From: DATKJS01 sp964551995
GTDB lineage: Bacteria > Acidobacteriota > Aminicenantia > Aminicenantales > Saccharicenantaceae
NCBI GenBank assembly: GCA_964551995.1
Contig: CAZKFD010000005.1
Location: 62,001-126,000 of the forward strand
DNA: 64,000 bases
Direction of reading: 5' to 3'
The notes below the pieces were generated by a model. That model saw only the letters and a list, made by a program, of their open reading frames with translations. It had not been told where the DNA came from and did no database searches. Shown one piece after another: positions 8,743 to 17,066 of this stretch (positions are counted from its first letter, which is position 1; each line of letters begins with the position of its first letter). A program made the translations under genes and the position numbers.

Positions 8743-9074
8743 TGGCTAAGATCCAGATCAAGAAGAATGACGTCGTCGTCGTCCTCAAGGGGAAAGACAA
8801 GGGCAAAACGGGCAAGGTCCTCAAGCTCTTCCCGGGCGAGAACCGGGTCATCGTCGAGAGAATCAACTTCGTCAAGCATTTCGTCAAGGCCGACCCGGGG
8901 AAAAACAGGCAGGGCGGCATCATGGAGAAGGAATCGCCGATCAGCATCTCCAACGTCTTGCTCTTCTGCGCCGGCTGCGGCCAGGGCGTCCGGGTCCGGA
9001 GCCGCGAGCTTTCGGACGGGACGAAGGCCCGGATCTGCAGCAAATGCGAGTCCCCGATCGAAAGGCAGAAATGA
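8742..9074 (+). CDS. rplX: Ribosomal protein uL24 with zinc-ribbon-like Cys pairs
   Basis: Assembly initiator protein of the 50S. KOW motif (KNDVVVVLKGKDKGKTGKVL) at residues 7-26. Start taken at the ATG that shares one base with the rplN stop (TGATG); GGAGG is 7 bases upstream. The C-terminal part carries two Cys pairs, C-A-G-C and C-S-K-C, consistent with a small metal site as in many bacterial L24. 110 residues. Confidence 0.95.
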   Translation: MAKIQIKKNDVVVVLKGKDKGKTGKVLKLFPGENRVIVERINFVKHFVKADPGKNRQGGIMEKESPISISNVLLFCAGCGQGVRVRSRELSDGTKARICSKCESPIERQK

Positions 9075-9081
9075 GGGCGCC

Positions 9082-9624
9082 ATGAGCCGCTTATACGAAC
9101 GGTACAAGAAGCAGCTCCTGCCCGAGCTCCGGAAAGAGCTCGGCATCGAGAACCCGATGGCCGTGCCTCGCCTGGAGAAGATCGTCGTCAACATGGGCGT
9201 GGGCGACGCCATCCAGAACATCAAGCTCCTGGACACGGCCAAGTCGGAGCTAGCGCTGATCACGGGGCAGTTCCCCGCCGTCGGCCGAGCCAAGAAGTCG
9301 ATCTCGGCCTTCAAGCTGAGGAAGGGCCAGCCGATCGCCTGCTATGTGACCCTCCGGAGCCGAAGGATGTATGAGTTCTTCGACCGGCTGGTCAACATCG
9401 TGCTGCCCCGGGTCCGCGACTTCCGGGGCGTCTCCGACGCGGCCTTCGACGGCCGCGGCAACTACACCCTGGGCCTGCGGGACCAGCTGGTGTTCCCCGA
9501 GATCGACTACACGAAGGTCGAACGGTCGCGGGGGATGAATATCACGATCGTGACGACGGCCCGCAACAACCGGGAAGCCCTTGTCCTGCTGAGGAAGCTG
9601 GGCATGCCCTTCCGGGAGTCCTGA
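9082..9624 (+). CDS. rplE: Ribosomal protein uL5
   Basis: Binds 5S rRNA and contacts P-site tRNA at the central protuberance. 180 residues starting MSRLYERYKKQLLPELRKEL after a GAGGG site. The signature N-P-M-A-V-P-R-L-E-K-I-V-V-N-M-G-V-G and the late R-G-M-N-I-T-I-V-T-T-A segment are standard. Confidence 0.97.
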   Translation: MSRLYERYKKQLLPELRKELGIENPMAVPRLEKIVVNMGVGDAIQNIKLLDTAKSELALITGQFPAVGRAKKSISAFKLRKGQPIACYVTLRSRRMYEFFDRLVNIVLPRVRDFRGVSDAAFDGRGNYTLGLRDQLVFPEIDYTKVERSRGMNITIVTTARNNREALVLLRKLGMPFRES

Positions 9625-9638
9625 AAGACGAGGTGAAC

Positions 9639-9824
9639 GTGTCGACCATTGCACGCATGGCCAAATACGCGAGACAGCCGAAGTACGAGATCCGGGTGCG
9701 CCGGCGCTGCCGCCTCTGCGGCCGCTCCCGGGGCTATTACCGGAAATTCGAGCTCTGCCGGTTGTGCTTCCGGCAGCTGGCCCTCAAGGGCGAGATCCCG
9801 GGCATCACGAAGTCGTCGTGGTGA
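9639..9824 (+). CDS. rpsN: Ribosomal protein uS14, zinc-binding (type Z)
   Basis: 30S head protein. The 61-residue length and two Cys pairs (C-R-L-C and C-R-L-C, residues about 24-43) make this the zinc-containing short form rather than the long Cys-free form. GTG start chosen because GAGG ends 5 bases before it; a GTG two codons upstream lies inside that site. The tail G-E-I-P-G-I-T-K-S-S-W is diagnostic. Confidence 0.95.
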   Translation: MSTIARMAKYARQPKYEIRVRRRCRLCGRSRGYYRKFELCRLCFRQLALKGEIPGITKSSW

Positions 9825-9845
9825 CATCGAGGAAAGGACGGAACC

Positions 9846-10235
9846 ATGGATTCGATCGCTGATATGCTCACCCGGATTCGGAACGGCGTCGGGGCCCGGA
9901 AGCGGGAGGTCAACATCCCGTCATCCCGGATGAAGGTCGAGATCGCCAAGATCCTCAAGGAGGAAGGCTATATCCGGAACTTCAAGGTCATCGACGACAA
10001 TAAGCAGGGCGTCCTGAACGTGAGCCTGAAGTACGGGGAAGACGGGACAAGCGTCATCAGCGGCATCGAGCGCGTCAGCAGGCCCGGCTGCCGGATCTAT
10101 TGCACGAAGGATTCCGTGCCTCAGGTCCTGGACGGGCTCGGGCTGGTCATCGTATCGACGTCCAAGGGCGTCCTCACGGGGAAGAAATGCGAGGAGCTGG
10201 GTACGGGAGGCGAGGTCCTCTGCAGCATCTGGTGA
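9846..10235 (+). CDS. rpsH: Ribosomal protein uS8
   Basis: Central-domain 16S rRNA binder; in E. coli also the translational repressor of the spc operon. Starts MDSIADMLTRIRNGVGARK after GAGGAAAGGACGGA. The C-terminal S-T-S-K-G-V-L-T-G-K-K signature and the G-G-E-V-L-C-S-I-W end are canonical. 129 residues. Confidence 0.97.
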   Translation: MDSIADMLTRIRNGVGARKREVNIPSSRMKVEIAKILKEEGYIRNFKVIDDNKQGVLNVSLKYGEDGTSVISGIERVSRPGCRIYCTKDSVPQVLDGLGLVIVSTSKGVLTGKKCEELGTGGEVLCSIW

Positions 10236-10253
10236 GCGCGAGGAGAGATCAAG

Positions 10254-10799
10254 ATGTCAAGAGTTGGAAAACGCCCCATCGCGATACCGGCGGGCGTCAG
10301 GGTGACGGTCCAGCCGGACCGGATCGAGTTCGAGGGCAAGAAGGGACGGCTGACGTCCCCCGTCTACAAGGGGATCCAGGCCAAAATGGACGATGGGCGG
10401 CTTGTCTTCTCCCGGGACGACGAGGTCAAGACGACCCGCAGCCTTCACGGCCTGTGCCGGGCCTTGGCCCACAACGCCATCCTCGGTGTCACATCGGGTT
10501 TCTCCAAGCAGCTGGAGATCGTCGGCGTCGGCTACCGGGCCAAGGTCGAGAAGAGCCGGCTCGAGATCAGCCTGGGCTATTCCCGTCCGGTCGTCTACGA
10601 CATCCCGGCGGGCGTCGAGATCGTCGCCGAGAAGCCGACGCTGCTCACCGTCCGGGGCATCGACAAGCAGCAAGTGGGCCAGGTGGCGGACGACATCAAG
10701 AAGCTGCGCCTGCCGGACCCCTACAAGCAGAAGGGCGTCCGCTACGTCGGAGAGAAGTTGATCAAGAAAGAACGCAAGGCGGGGGTGGCTAGTGCTTAA
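10254..10799 (+). CDS. rplF: Ribosomal protein uL6
   Basis: Protein at the base of the L7/L12 stalk near the factor-binding site. MSRVGKRPIAIPAGV is the standard start. The C-terminal YKQKGVRYVGEKLIKKERK box contacts 23S rRNA. 181 residues. The GTG of rplR lies 8 bp inside the 3' end. Confidence 0.96.
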   Translation: MSRVGKRPIAIPAGVRVTVQPDRIEFEGKKGRLTSPVYKGIQAKMDDGRLVFSRDDEVKTTRSLHGLCRALAHNAILGVTSGFSKQLEIVGVGYRAKVEKSRLEISLGYSRPVVYDIPAGVEIVAEKPTLLTVRGIDKQQVGQVADDIKKLRLPDPYKQKGVRYVGEKLIKKERKAGVASA

Positions 10800-11166
10800 G
10801 AGCAAGATCATCGCCAAGCGGGTGCGCGACGAGCGCCTCCGCAAGCGCATCCGGGACAGGGTGAAGGGGACGCCGGACCGGCCGCGCGTCCACGTCTTCA
10901 AGAGCAACGCCTACGTGTATCTACAGGTCATCGACGATTCGGCGGGCACCGTCCTCCTGACGGCCTCGACGCTCGAGAAGGACCTCAGGGAGAAATCCAA
11001 GAGCGCGAAAAACAAGAAGGTCTCCGGACTCCTCGGCGAGACGCTGGGCAAGAGGCTCAGGGCCAAGAAGATCGAGCAGGTGGTGTTTGATCGGGGGGTC
11101 TATCCCTACCATGGGCGCATCAAGGCCGTGGCCGAAGCCATGCGCAAGGAAGGCATCCGGTTCTAG
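10792..11166 (+). CDS. rplR: Ribosomal protein uL18
   Basis: 5S rRNA binder. GTG start overlapping rplF by 8 bp, with GGGGGTGG upstream. The central R-P-R-V-H-V-F-K-S-N-A-Y-V-Y-L-Q-V-I-D-D pattern and the ending F-D-R-G-V-Y-P-Y-H-G-R-I-K-A-V-A-E-A define the family. 124 residues, including a short Lys/Arg-rich N-terminal tail. Confidence 0.96.
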   Translation: MLKSKIIAKRVRDERLRKRIRDRVKGTPDRPRVHVFKSNAYVYLQVIDDSAGTVLLTASTLEKDLREKSKSAKNKKVSGLLGETLGKRLRAKKIEQVVFDRGVYPYHGRIKAVAEAMRKEGIRF

Positions 11167-11185
11167 GGGAGACAGGCAAGGAGGC

Positions 11186-11710
11186 ATGAGCGTGGACGAT
11201 CGAAGATTTGAAAAGGCAGTGGCCGTCGACGAGGACGGCTTCGAACTCAAGGACCAGGTCATCTCCATCCGCAGGGTCACGAAGGTCGTCAAAGGCGGCA
11301 AGAACCTGAGCTTCTCGGCTTTGGTCGCCGTCGGCAACGAGCGGGGCCGCGTGGGCATCGGCAAGGGGAAGGCCCGGGAGGTCCCGCAAGCGATCCGCAA
11401 GGGCATCGAAGTCGCCAAGAAGAACATGATCCGCGTGCCTCTCGTCGAGACGACACTGCCGCATACGGTCAAGGGGGTCGACGGGGCCGGCCTGGTGATC
11501 CTGAGGCCGGCGGCCAAGGGCACGGGTGTCATCGCCGGGGGCGCCGTGCGGGTCATCATGCAGCTCGCGGGGGTCCGGGACATCCTCACCAAGTCCCTCA
11601 AGAGCAACAACCCGATCAGCGTGGCCAACGCTACCCTGAACGCCCTTCGGCAGGTCAGGAATCCCGAGGACGTGGCCCGCAGCCGCGGAAAGGCGAAAGG
11701 TGGGCAATGA
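11186..11710 (+). CDS. rpsE: Ribosomal protein uS5
   Basis: Lines the mRNA entry tunnel and affects decoding accuracy. ATG chosen because AAGGAGG ends 2-3 bases before GC-ATG and the protein then begins M-S-V-D-D-R-R-F; upstream in-frame starts lie inside rplR. The signature R-V-T-K-V-V-K-G-G-K-N-L-S-F-S-A and the G-G-A-V-R-V-I-M-Q-L-A-G segment are intact. 174 residues. Confidence 0.96.
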   Translation: MSVDDRRFEKAVAVDEDGFELKDQVISIRRVTKVVKGGKNLSFSALVAVGNERGRVGIGKGKAREVPQAIRKGIEVAKKNMIRVPLVETTLPHTVKGVDGAGLVILRPAAKGTGVIAGGAVRVIMQLAGVRDILTKSLKSNNPISVANATLNALRQVRNPEDVARSRGKAKGGQ

Positions 11711-11958
11711 CCAAACAGGCGATCAAACCCGGGAAGAAGCCGAAACGCGAGGCGAGGTCCGCGGCTCCGGCGCGCACCCTGAAGATTACGCTCATCGGGA
11801 GCCTCATCGGGTATCCCCGGCGGCAGCGGGAGGTGGCCAAGGGCCTGGGACTCCGGAAGCTCCATTCTCATGTCGTCCGCAGGGAGAGCCCGGAGATCCT
11901 CGGCATGGTCCGGAAAATCTCGCACGCTCTGAAAGTGGAGGCGGTGGAGAAGCCATGA
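11707..11958 (+). CDS. rpmD: Ribosomal protein uL30 with N-terminal extension
   Basis: Small 50S protein. The core from about residue 24 (L-K-I-T-L-I-G-S-L-I-G-Y-P-R-R-Q) to V-E-A-V is standard; a Lys/Arg/Pro-rich extension of about 22 residues precedes it, making 83 residues against about 60 in E. coli. The overlap with the rpsE stop and the AAGGTGGG site support this start, so the extension is probably real. Confidence 0.93.
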   Translation: MTKQAIKPGKKPKREARSAAPARTLKITLIGSLIGYPRRQREVAKGLGLRKLHSHVVRRESPEILGMVRKISHALKVEAVEKP

Positions 11959-12401
11959 ACCTCAGCAACATGAAACCGGCCCGCGGCGCGAAAACCGCCC
12001 GGAAGAGACGGGGACGCGGGCCCGGGTCCGGACTCGGCAAGACGTCCGGCCGGGGCCACAAAGGACAGCTCTCGGGCAGCGGCTATTCCCGGAAGCGCGG
12101 CTTCGAGGGCGGCCAGATGCCCCTCGCGCGGCGTATCCCGAAGCGCGGCTTCACGAACATCTTCCGGGAGGCGTACGCGGTCGTCAACCTGGACGCCCTC
12201 TCGCGGATCGCCAAGGACGAGATCGGGATCGAGGACCTTGTCGCGTCCGGCCTGATCAAGAAGGATTCGGACCGCGTGAAAGTCCTGGGCCGCGGGGCCC
12301 TGTCCTCGCCGAAGACCATCCACGCCCACGGATTTTCCGAGTCCGCTCTGAAGAAAATCAAGGCAGGGGGCGGCAAGGCCGTCACCATCGGGAAACGCTG
12401 A
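11955..12401 (+). CDS. rplO: Ribosomal protein uL15
   Basis: Late-assembly 50S protein. MNLSNMKPARGAKTARKRRG then G-P-G-S-G-L-G-K-T-S-G-R-G-H-K-G-Q define the family N-terminus. 148 residues. Overlaps rpmD by 4 bp at its start, and its stop shares a base with the secY ATG (TGATG), tying translocon synthesis to ribosomal protein output. Confidence 0.96.
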   Translation: MNLSNMKPARGAKTARKRRGRGPGSGLGKTSGRGHKGQLSGSGYSRKRGFEGGQMPLARRIPKRGFTNIFREAYAVVNLDALSRIAKDEIGIEDLVASGLIKKDSDRVKVLGRGALSSPKTIHAHGFSESALKKIKAGGGKAVTIGKR

Positions 12402-13783
12402 TGTGGGAAAGCATCCGTAACATCTTCAGCATTCCGGAGCTGCGAAAGAGGGTCATCTTCACGCTTCTCCTTCTGGCGGTCTACCGGATCGGCGGCCAGA
12501 TCCCGAACCCCGGGATCAGCGCCTCCGCCCTGGCGGAGTTCTGGCAGAACCAGAGGGGCTCCCTCCTGGGCTTCATCGACATGTTCAGCGGCCGCAACAT
12601 GTCGCGCATGACGATCTTCGCCCTGGGCATCATGCCCTACATCAGCTCGTCGATCATCCTCCAGCTCCTGGCCGTCGTCTGGCCTTATCTCGAGCGGCTC
12701 TCGAAAGAGGGCGAACTGGGTCGGAAAAAGATCACACAGTATACCCGCTACGGCACGATCCTCATCTGCGTCATCCAGTCCTTCGGCATCGCCGCGTTCC
12801 TCGAATCCCTAACCACTTCGACCGGCGCCAGGATCGTTCCGTCGCCGGGCTGGGGCTTCCGGCTGATGACCGTCCTGACGCTGACGACGGGGACGGTCTT
12901 CGTCATGTGGCTCGGCGAGCAGATCTCGGCCCGAGGGATCGGCAACGGCATCTCGCTCATCATCTTCGCCGGAATCGTGGTCCGGTTCCCGGCCGGCCTC
13001 AACAGCCTGCTCGGCGGCCTCCAGGGCGGAGCCATGGACCCGCTGAAGCTCATCGTCCTCATGGGCATGATGATCGTCGTCATCGCCTTCATCGTCTACG
13101 TCGAGCGCGGACAGCGCCGGATCCCCGTCTCCTACGCCAAGCGGGTCATCGGGCGGAAGGTCTACGGCGGCCAGAGCACCCACCTGCCGCTGCGGGTCAA
13201 CACAGGCGGCGTCATCCCGATCATCTTCGCCGCCTCCGTCATCACCATCCCGGCGACCATCGGCCAGCTGATGAAGATCCCCGCCATCCAGTCGTTCGCG
13301 AACCAGTTCCGGCCGGGCATGCCTCTCTACGAGCTGTTCTACGTCGTGGCCATCATCTTCTTCACGTATTTCTACGTGTCCATCATCTTCAACCCCGTCG
13401 ATGTCGCCGACAACCTGAGGAAATACGGCGGCTTCATCCCCGGCATCCGGCCGGGGAAGAACACCTCAGACTACATCGACGAAGTCCTCACGCGGATCAC
13501 GCTCGCCGGCGCCGTCTACCTGGCCCTCGTCTCCGTCCTGCCGGATTTCTTGATCAACGGCTTCAAGTTCCAAGCCCTGCCGTGGGTCGGAACGTTCCTG
13601 GAGGCCAACCTTCCCAAGTTCATCACCCAGGGGCTGGGCATCGACTTTTATTTCGGCGGGACGTCGCTCCTGATTGTGGTCGGCGTGGCCATGGACACGA
13701 TGCAGCAGATCGAGGCCCAGCTCGTCATGCGCCACTACGACGGGTTCATGCGGCGGAGCCGGATCAGAGGGAGGAGGGGATGA
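12401..13783 (+). CDS. secY: Protein translocase subunit SecY
   Basis: Channel-forming subunit of the Sec translocon in the inner membrane. 460 residues with ten hydrophobic helices: TM1 near 20, the plug-containing segment, then I-M-P-Y-I-S-S-S-I-I-L-Q at about 78-89. Cytoplasmic loops C4-C5, which contact ribosome and SecA, carry the expected Arg-rich ends (E-R-G-Q-R-R-I-P-V-S-Y-A-K-R). The usual spc position after rplO is kept. secE is not in the window. Confidence 0.97.
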   Translation: MWESIRNIFSIPELRKRVIFTLLLLAVYRIGGQIPNPGISASALAEFWQNQRGSLLGFIDMFSGRNMSRMTIFALGIMPYISSSIILQLLAVVWPYLERLSKEGELGRKKITQYTRYGTILICVIQSFGIAAFLESLTTSTGARIVPSPGWGFRLMTVLTLTTGTVFVMWLGEQISARGIGNGISLIIFAGIVVRFPAGLNSLLGGLQGGAMDPLKLIVLMGMMIVVIAFIVYVERGQRRIPVSYAKRVIGRKVYGGQSTHLPLRVNTGGVIPIIFAASVITIPATIGQLMKIPAIQSFANQFRPGMPLYELFYVVAIIFFTYFYVSIIFNPVDVADNLRKYGGFIPGIRPGKNTSDYIDEVLTRITLAGAVYLALVSVLPDFLINGFKFQALPWVGTFLEANLPKFITQGLGIDFYFGGTSLLIVVGVAMDTMQQIEAQLVMRHYDGFMRRSRIRGRRG

Positions 13784-14451
13784 GGGTGATTCTCCTCGGC
13801 GCCCCCGGAAGCGGAAAAGGGTCCCTGGCCGGCCTCATCGGCGCGGCCTACGGCTTTCCCAAGATCTCGACGGGGGACCTTCTCCGGGACGCGGCGCGGG
13901 AGAAGACACCTCTCGGACTCCAGGCGGCCGCCCAGCTGGGCAAGGGTGGCCTCGTCGACGACGCGGTCGTCCTTGGGCTTCTCCGGGAACGGCTCGCCCG
14001 GCCGGACTGCCGGGCCGGGTATATCTTGGACGGCTACCCCCGCAACCTGGCCCAGGCGAAGGACCTCGAGACGCTAGACGACGGCCGCCGGGAGATCGTC
14101 TTCCTGATCGAAACCCGGGAGGCCGTGGTCATCGAAAGGCTGTCGAGCCGGAGGATATGCTCCGCGTGCCAGGCCGTCTTCAACGTGGTCACGAAGAAGC
14201 CGAGCCGGGAGGGGATCTGCGACGTCTGCGGCGGCCGGCTCGTCCAGAGAAACGACGACCGGGACGAGGTCATCGCGGAGCGGATGAAGACCCATCGTCA
14301 GAAGACCGAGCCGCTCATCTCGTTTTATCAGGGGAGAGGTATCCTCCACCGCGTCGACGGCAACGGCCGGCTCGAGGAGATCTTCTCGGCCGTCCGGCCG
14401 GTCCTGGACGCCGAAATCCGGGTCGCGGAGGCCTTTGGGAAGCGGCCATGA
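13780..14451 (+). CDS. adk: Adenylate kinase, long zinc-lid form
   Basis: Interconverts ATP + AMP and 2 ADP. P-loop G-A-P-G-S-G-K-G at residues 7-14, AMP-binding S-T-G-D-L-L-R, and D-G-Y-P-R-N. The lid has a four-cysteine zinc site (C-S-A-C, then C-D-V-C), as in Gram-positive and thermophile enzymes. The usual G-x-P-R-T becomes Y-P-R-N here, a mild variant. 223 residues; AGGGAGGAGGGG precedes the ATG, which overlaps the secY stop by 4 bp. Confidence 0.95.
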   Translation: MRVILLGAPGSGKGSLAGLIGAAYGFPKISTGDLLRDAAREKTPLGLQAAAQLGKGGLVDDAVVLGLLRERLARPDCRAGYILDGYPRNLAQAKDLETLDDGRREIVFLIETREAVVIERLSSRRICSACQAVFNVVTKKPSREGICDVCGGRLVQRNDDRDEVIAERMKTHRQKTEPLISFYQGRGILHRVDGNGRLEEIFSAVRPVLDAEIRVAEAFGKRP

Positions 14452-15248
14452 TCATCTACAAGTCCGCGGCGGAGCTCGAGATCATGAGGCAGGCGGGGAA
14501 GATCGTTGCCCGGGTCCTGGCGGAGCTCGAGCCCCTGGCCCGGCCGGGCATCCGGACGCGTGATTTGGATCTCTACGCCGAAAAAAGATGCCGGGAGCTA
14601 GGCGCCGTGCCGGCTTTCAAGGGCTACCGGGGCTATCCGGCCTCGGTCTGCATTTCCGTGAACGAGGAGATCATCCACGGCATCCCCTCGGGCCGCCTGA
14701 TTCAGGAAGGCGACATCGTCGGCCTGGATTTCGGCGTCCTTTTCGAGGATTTCTACAGCGACGCCACGATCACCGTGCCCGTCGGCCGGGTGAGCGATGA
14801 GGCCCTGAAACTCATTGCCTCGGCCCGGACGGCGTTTTTCAAGGGCTTCGAGCAGCTGAAGGAGGGCGGGCACGTGTCTGACATCTCGGCCGCGGTCCAG
14901 CGGTCTGTCGAGGCCGACGGATACTCGATCATCCGGCAGTTCGTCGGCCACGGCATCGGCCGCTCTCTCCACGAAGATCCCCAGGTCCCGAACTTCGGCG
15001 CTTCGGGGCGCGGGCCGCGGCTCAAGTCCGGTATGACGCTGGCCATAGAGCCCATGATCGCCCGGGGCGGCTGCGAGGTCGAAATCCTCGAGGACGGCTG
15101 GACCGCCGTGACGAAGGACCGGAGCCTTTCGGCCCACTACGAGCACACGGTCGCCCTGACCGAGGACGGGGCCGAGATCCTGAGCGCGGGGCCGGGCCAG
15201 GAAGCCCGGCCGCGGCAGCCGTTCCTCAAGGAGAGATCTTATGCCTAA
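14448..15248 (+). CDS. map: Type I methionine aminopeptidase
   Basis: Removes the initiator Met from nascent proteins. 266 residues with all metal ligands recognisable: Asp pair in G-L-D-F-G-V-L-F-E-D-F-Y-S-D, His in G-H-G-I-G-R-S-L-H-E, Glu in A-I-E-P-M and Glu in Y-E-H-T-V. Start overlaps adk by 4 bp. The 3' end overlaps infA by 8 bp and carries a short polar tail after the catalytic domain. Confidence 0.96.
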   Translation: MIIYKSAAELEIMRQAGKIVARVLAELEPLARPGIRTRDLDLYAEKRCRELGAVPAFKGYRGYPASVCISVNEEIIHGIPSGRLIQEGDIVGLDFGVLFEDFYSDATITVPVGRVSDEALKLIASARTAFFKGFEQLKEGGHVSDISAAVQRSVEADGYSIIRQFVGHGIGRSLHEDPQVPNFGASGRGPRLKSGMTLAIEPMIARGGCEVEILEDGWTAVTKDRSLSAHYEHTVALTEDGAEILSAGPGQEARPRQPFLKERSYA

Positions 15249-15459
15249 GCAGGACATGTACGAAGCCGAGGGGGTCGTTTTGGAGACGCTGCCGAACGCC
15301 ATGTTCCGGGTGGAGCTCGCGAACAAGCATGTCATCCTGGCCCACATCTCGGGGAAGATGCGCAAGCATTTCATTCGCATCCTCCCGGGGGACCGTGTCC
15401 TGGTGGAGCTCTCCCCGTACGACCTGACGAAGGGGCGCATCACGTATCGATACAAATAA
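15241..15459 (+). CDS. infA: Translation initiation factor IF-1
   Basis: OB-fold factor that occupies the A site during initiation. 72 residues, exact family length: E-A-E-G-V-V-L-E-T-L-P-N-A-M-F-R-V-E-L, then H-I-S-G-K-M-R-K, and the end L-T-K-G-R-I-T-Y-R-Y-K. AAGGAGAG is the ribosome site, inside the end of map. Confidence 0.97.
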   Translation: MPKQDMYEAEGVVLETLPNAMFRVELANKHVILAHISGKMRKHFIRILPGDRVLVELSPYDLTKGRITYRYK

Positions 15460-15471
15460 GAGGACGGGACG

Positions 15472-15585
15472 ATGAAAGTCAAAGCATCGGTGAAAAAGAT
15501 CTGCCGGAACTGCAAGATCGTCCGGCGGAAGGGCGTCGTGCGAGTGATTTGCACGAACCCGCGGCACAAGCAAAGACAAGGCTGA
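15472..15585 (+). CDS. rpmJ: Ribosomal protein bL36, zinc-binding
   Basis: 37-residue 50S protein: MKVKASVKKICRNCKIVRRK followed by an R-V-I-C-T-N-P-R-H-K-Q-R-Q-G end. The C-x2-C ... C ... H zinc ligands are all present, so this is the zinc (C+) form. AGGACGGG lies before the ATG. It sits between infA and rpsM as in most bacteria. Confidence 0.96.
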   Translation: MKVKASVKKICRNCKIVRRKGVVRVICTNPRHKQRQG

Positions 15586-15597
15586 GGCGAGGTCAAC

Positions 15598-15978
15598 ATG
15601 GCAAGAATCGCAGGCATCACGCTCCCGCCGGAGAAGAGGGTCGAGGTTGGGCTGACATACATCTACGGTATCGGCCGGTCCAAGTCGAACACCATCCTGG
15701 CCGAGGCGAAAATCGATAAGAACAAGAAAGTCAAGGCGCTGACCGAGGACGAGATCAATAAGATCCGCCAGATCATCGAAAAGCGGGAGAAGATCGAGGG
15801 CGACCTCCGCAAGGAGGTCACCATGAACATCAAGCGGCTCGTCGACATCAGCTGTTACCGGGGCCTCCGGCACAAGAAGAAACTTCCCGTCCGGGGCCAG
15901 AGGACGCGGACGAACGCCCGCACGCGGAAAGGCGTTCGCGGCTCCAAGATCAAGAAACTCAAGGAAAAGCAGGCCTAA
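15598..15978 (+). CDS. rpsM: Ribosomal protein uS13
   Basis: Head protein contacting P-site tRNA and forming bridges to the 50S. MARIAGITLPPEKRVEVGLT start, Y-G-I-G-R-S-K-S, C-Y-R-G-L-R-H and the basic tail R-G-Q-R-T-R-T-N-A-R-T-R-K-G are standard. 126 residues; GAGGCGAGG upstream. Confidence 0.97.
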   Translation: MARIAGITLPPEKRVEVGLTYIYGIGRSKSNTILAEAKIDKNKKVKALTEDEINKIRQIIEKREKIEGDLRKEVTMNIKRLVDISCYRGLRHKKKLPVRGQRTRTNARTRKGVRGSKIKKLKEKQA

Positions 15979-15993
15979 GGAGGGATCGCGGCC

Positions 15994-16377
15994 ATGCCCA
16001 AAGCCAAAGCCAAGAAGAAAGTGCGGAAGGAGATCGGGTACGGAGTCGCCCATATCCAGTCCACCTTCAACAATACGATCATCACGATCACGGACCATCA
16101 GGGCGGGACGCTCTGCTGGGCGAGCGCCGGCACGTCGGGCTTCAAAGGCGCCCGGAAAGGCACGCCTTTTGCCGCCCAGCTGGCGGCGAAGGGAGCGGCG
16201 ACGAAGGCCAAGGAATACGGGGTCCGGTACGTCGATGTCCGCATCACCGGGCCCGGCGCGGGCCGCGAGTCCTCCATTCGCGCCCTCCAGGCCGCCGGCC
16301 TCGAGATCAAGTCGATCAAGGACGTCACCCCGATCCCGCACAACGGCTGCCGCGTCCGGCGCAGGAGGCGGGTCTGA
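15994..16377 (+). CDS. rpsK: Ribosomal protein uS11
   Basis: 30S platform protein beside the E site. G-V-A-H-I-Q-S-T-F-N-N-T-I-I-T-I-T-D near the N-terminus and the C-terminal D-V-T-P-I-P-H-N-G-C-R-x-R-R-x-R-R are diagnostic. 127 residues; strong AAGGAGGGATC site. Confidence 0.97.
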   Translation: MPKAKAKKKVRKEIGYGVAHIQSTFNNTIITITDHQGGTLCWASAGTSGFKGARKGTPFAAQLAAKGAATKAKEYGVRYVDVRITGPGAGRESSIRALQAAGLEIKSIKDVTPIPHNGCRVRRRRRV

Positions 16378-16395
16378 GGCCCGAAGGAGAGGACT

Positions 16396-17022
16396 ATGGC
16401 GAAATATCAAGCACCTGACTGCCGGCTGTGCCGGGTCGAGAAGACCAAGCTGTTCTTCAAAGGCCACAAATGCCTGACGGACAAGTGTCCCCTCGAGCGG
16501 CGGGCTTACCCCCCCGGACAGCACGGCCGGAACAGGAAGCGGATCCTGGGCTACGCGATCCAGCTCCGGGAGAAGCAGAAGCTCCGCCGGTACTACGGGA
16601 TGTCGGAGAAGCAGTTCCGGTTCTTCTTCGAGCGCGCCGAGCGGCAGAAGGGGATCACGGGCGAGAACCTCCTGTCGATGCTGGAGAGGCGGCTGGACAA
16701 CGTCGTCTTTCTGCTGGGCTTTTCCCACTCCCGCGGCCACGCCCGCCAGCTCATCAGCCACGGACATTTCCGGGTGAACGCCCACAAGGTGGACATCCCC
16801 TCCGCCCTCGTTAAGCCCGGCGACCTCATTGAGTTCAAGGAGCGGACGGCCAAGAGCGAGGACATGCGGGCCATCGTCGCCGCGAACAAGACCAAGACCG
16901 TTCCCGGATGGCTCGAGGCGGACGGGGAGAACTTCAAGGGACGCGTCCTGGCGCTGCCGACGCGGCAGGACATCACCCTTCCCGTCGAAGAGCATCTGGT
17001 CGTCGAACTTTACTCCAAATGA
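16396..17022 (+). CDS. rpsD: Ribosomal protein uS4, zinc-binding form
   Basis: Primary 16S rRNA binder and, in E. coli, the alpha-operon translational repressor. The N-terminus carries four cysteines (C-R-L-C ... C-L-T-D-K-C), the zinc (C+) version. The S4 domain is L-E-R-R-L-D-N-V-V-F-L-L-G-F to about residue 150. 208 residues; GAAGGAGAGG upstream. Confidence 0.97.
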   Translation: MAKYQAPDCRLCRVEKTKLFFKGHKCLTDKCPLERRAYPPGQHGRNRKRILGYAIQLREKQKLRRYYGMSEKQFRFFFERAERQKGITGENLLSMLERRLDNVVFLLGFSHSRGHARQLISHGHFRVNAHKVDIPSALVKPGDLIEFKERTAKSEDMRAIVAANKTKTVPGWLEADGENFKGRVLALPTRQDITLPVEEHLVVELYSK

Positions 17023-17066
17023 CGCCCTGAGCGGCTGCGTTCAGGACATGCCGAGAAGGAGGACAC

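Noticed and set aside
15226..16995. 589-codon minus-strand frame across infA, rpmJ, rpsM, rpsK and rpsD
   Set aside because: Lies wholly opposite five certain ribosomal genes; composition (Asp/Leu/Arg/Pro rich) is that of a shadow frame.
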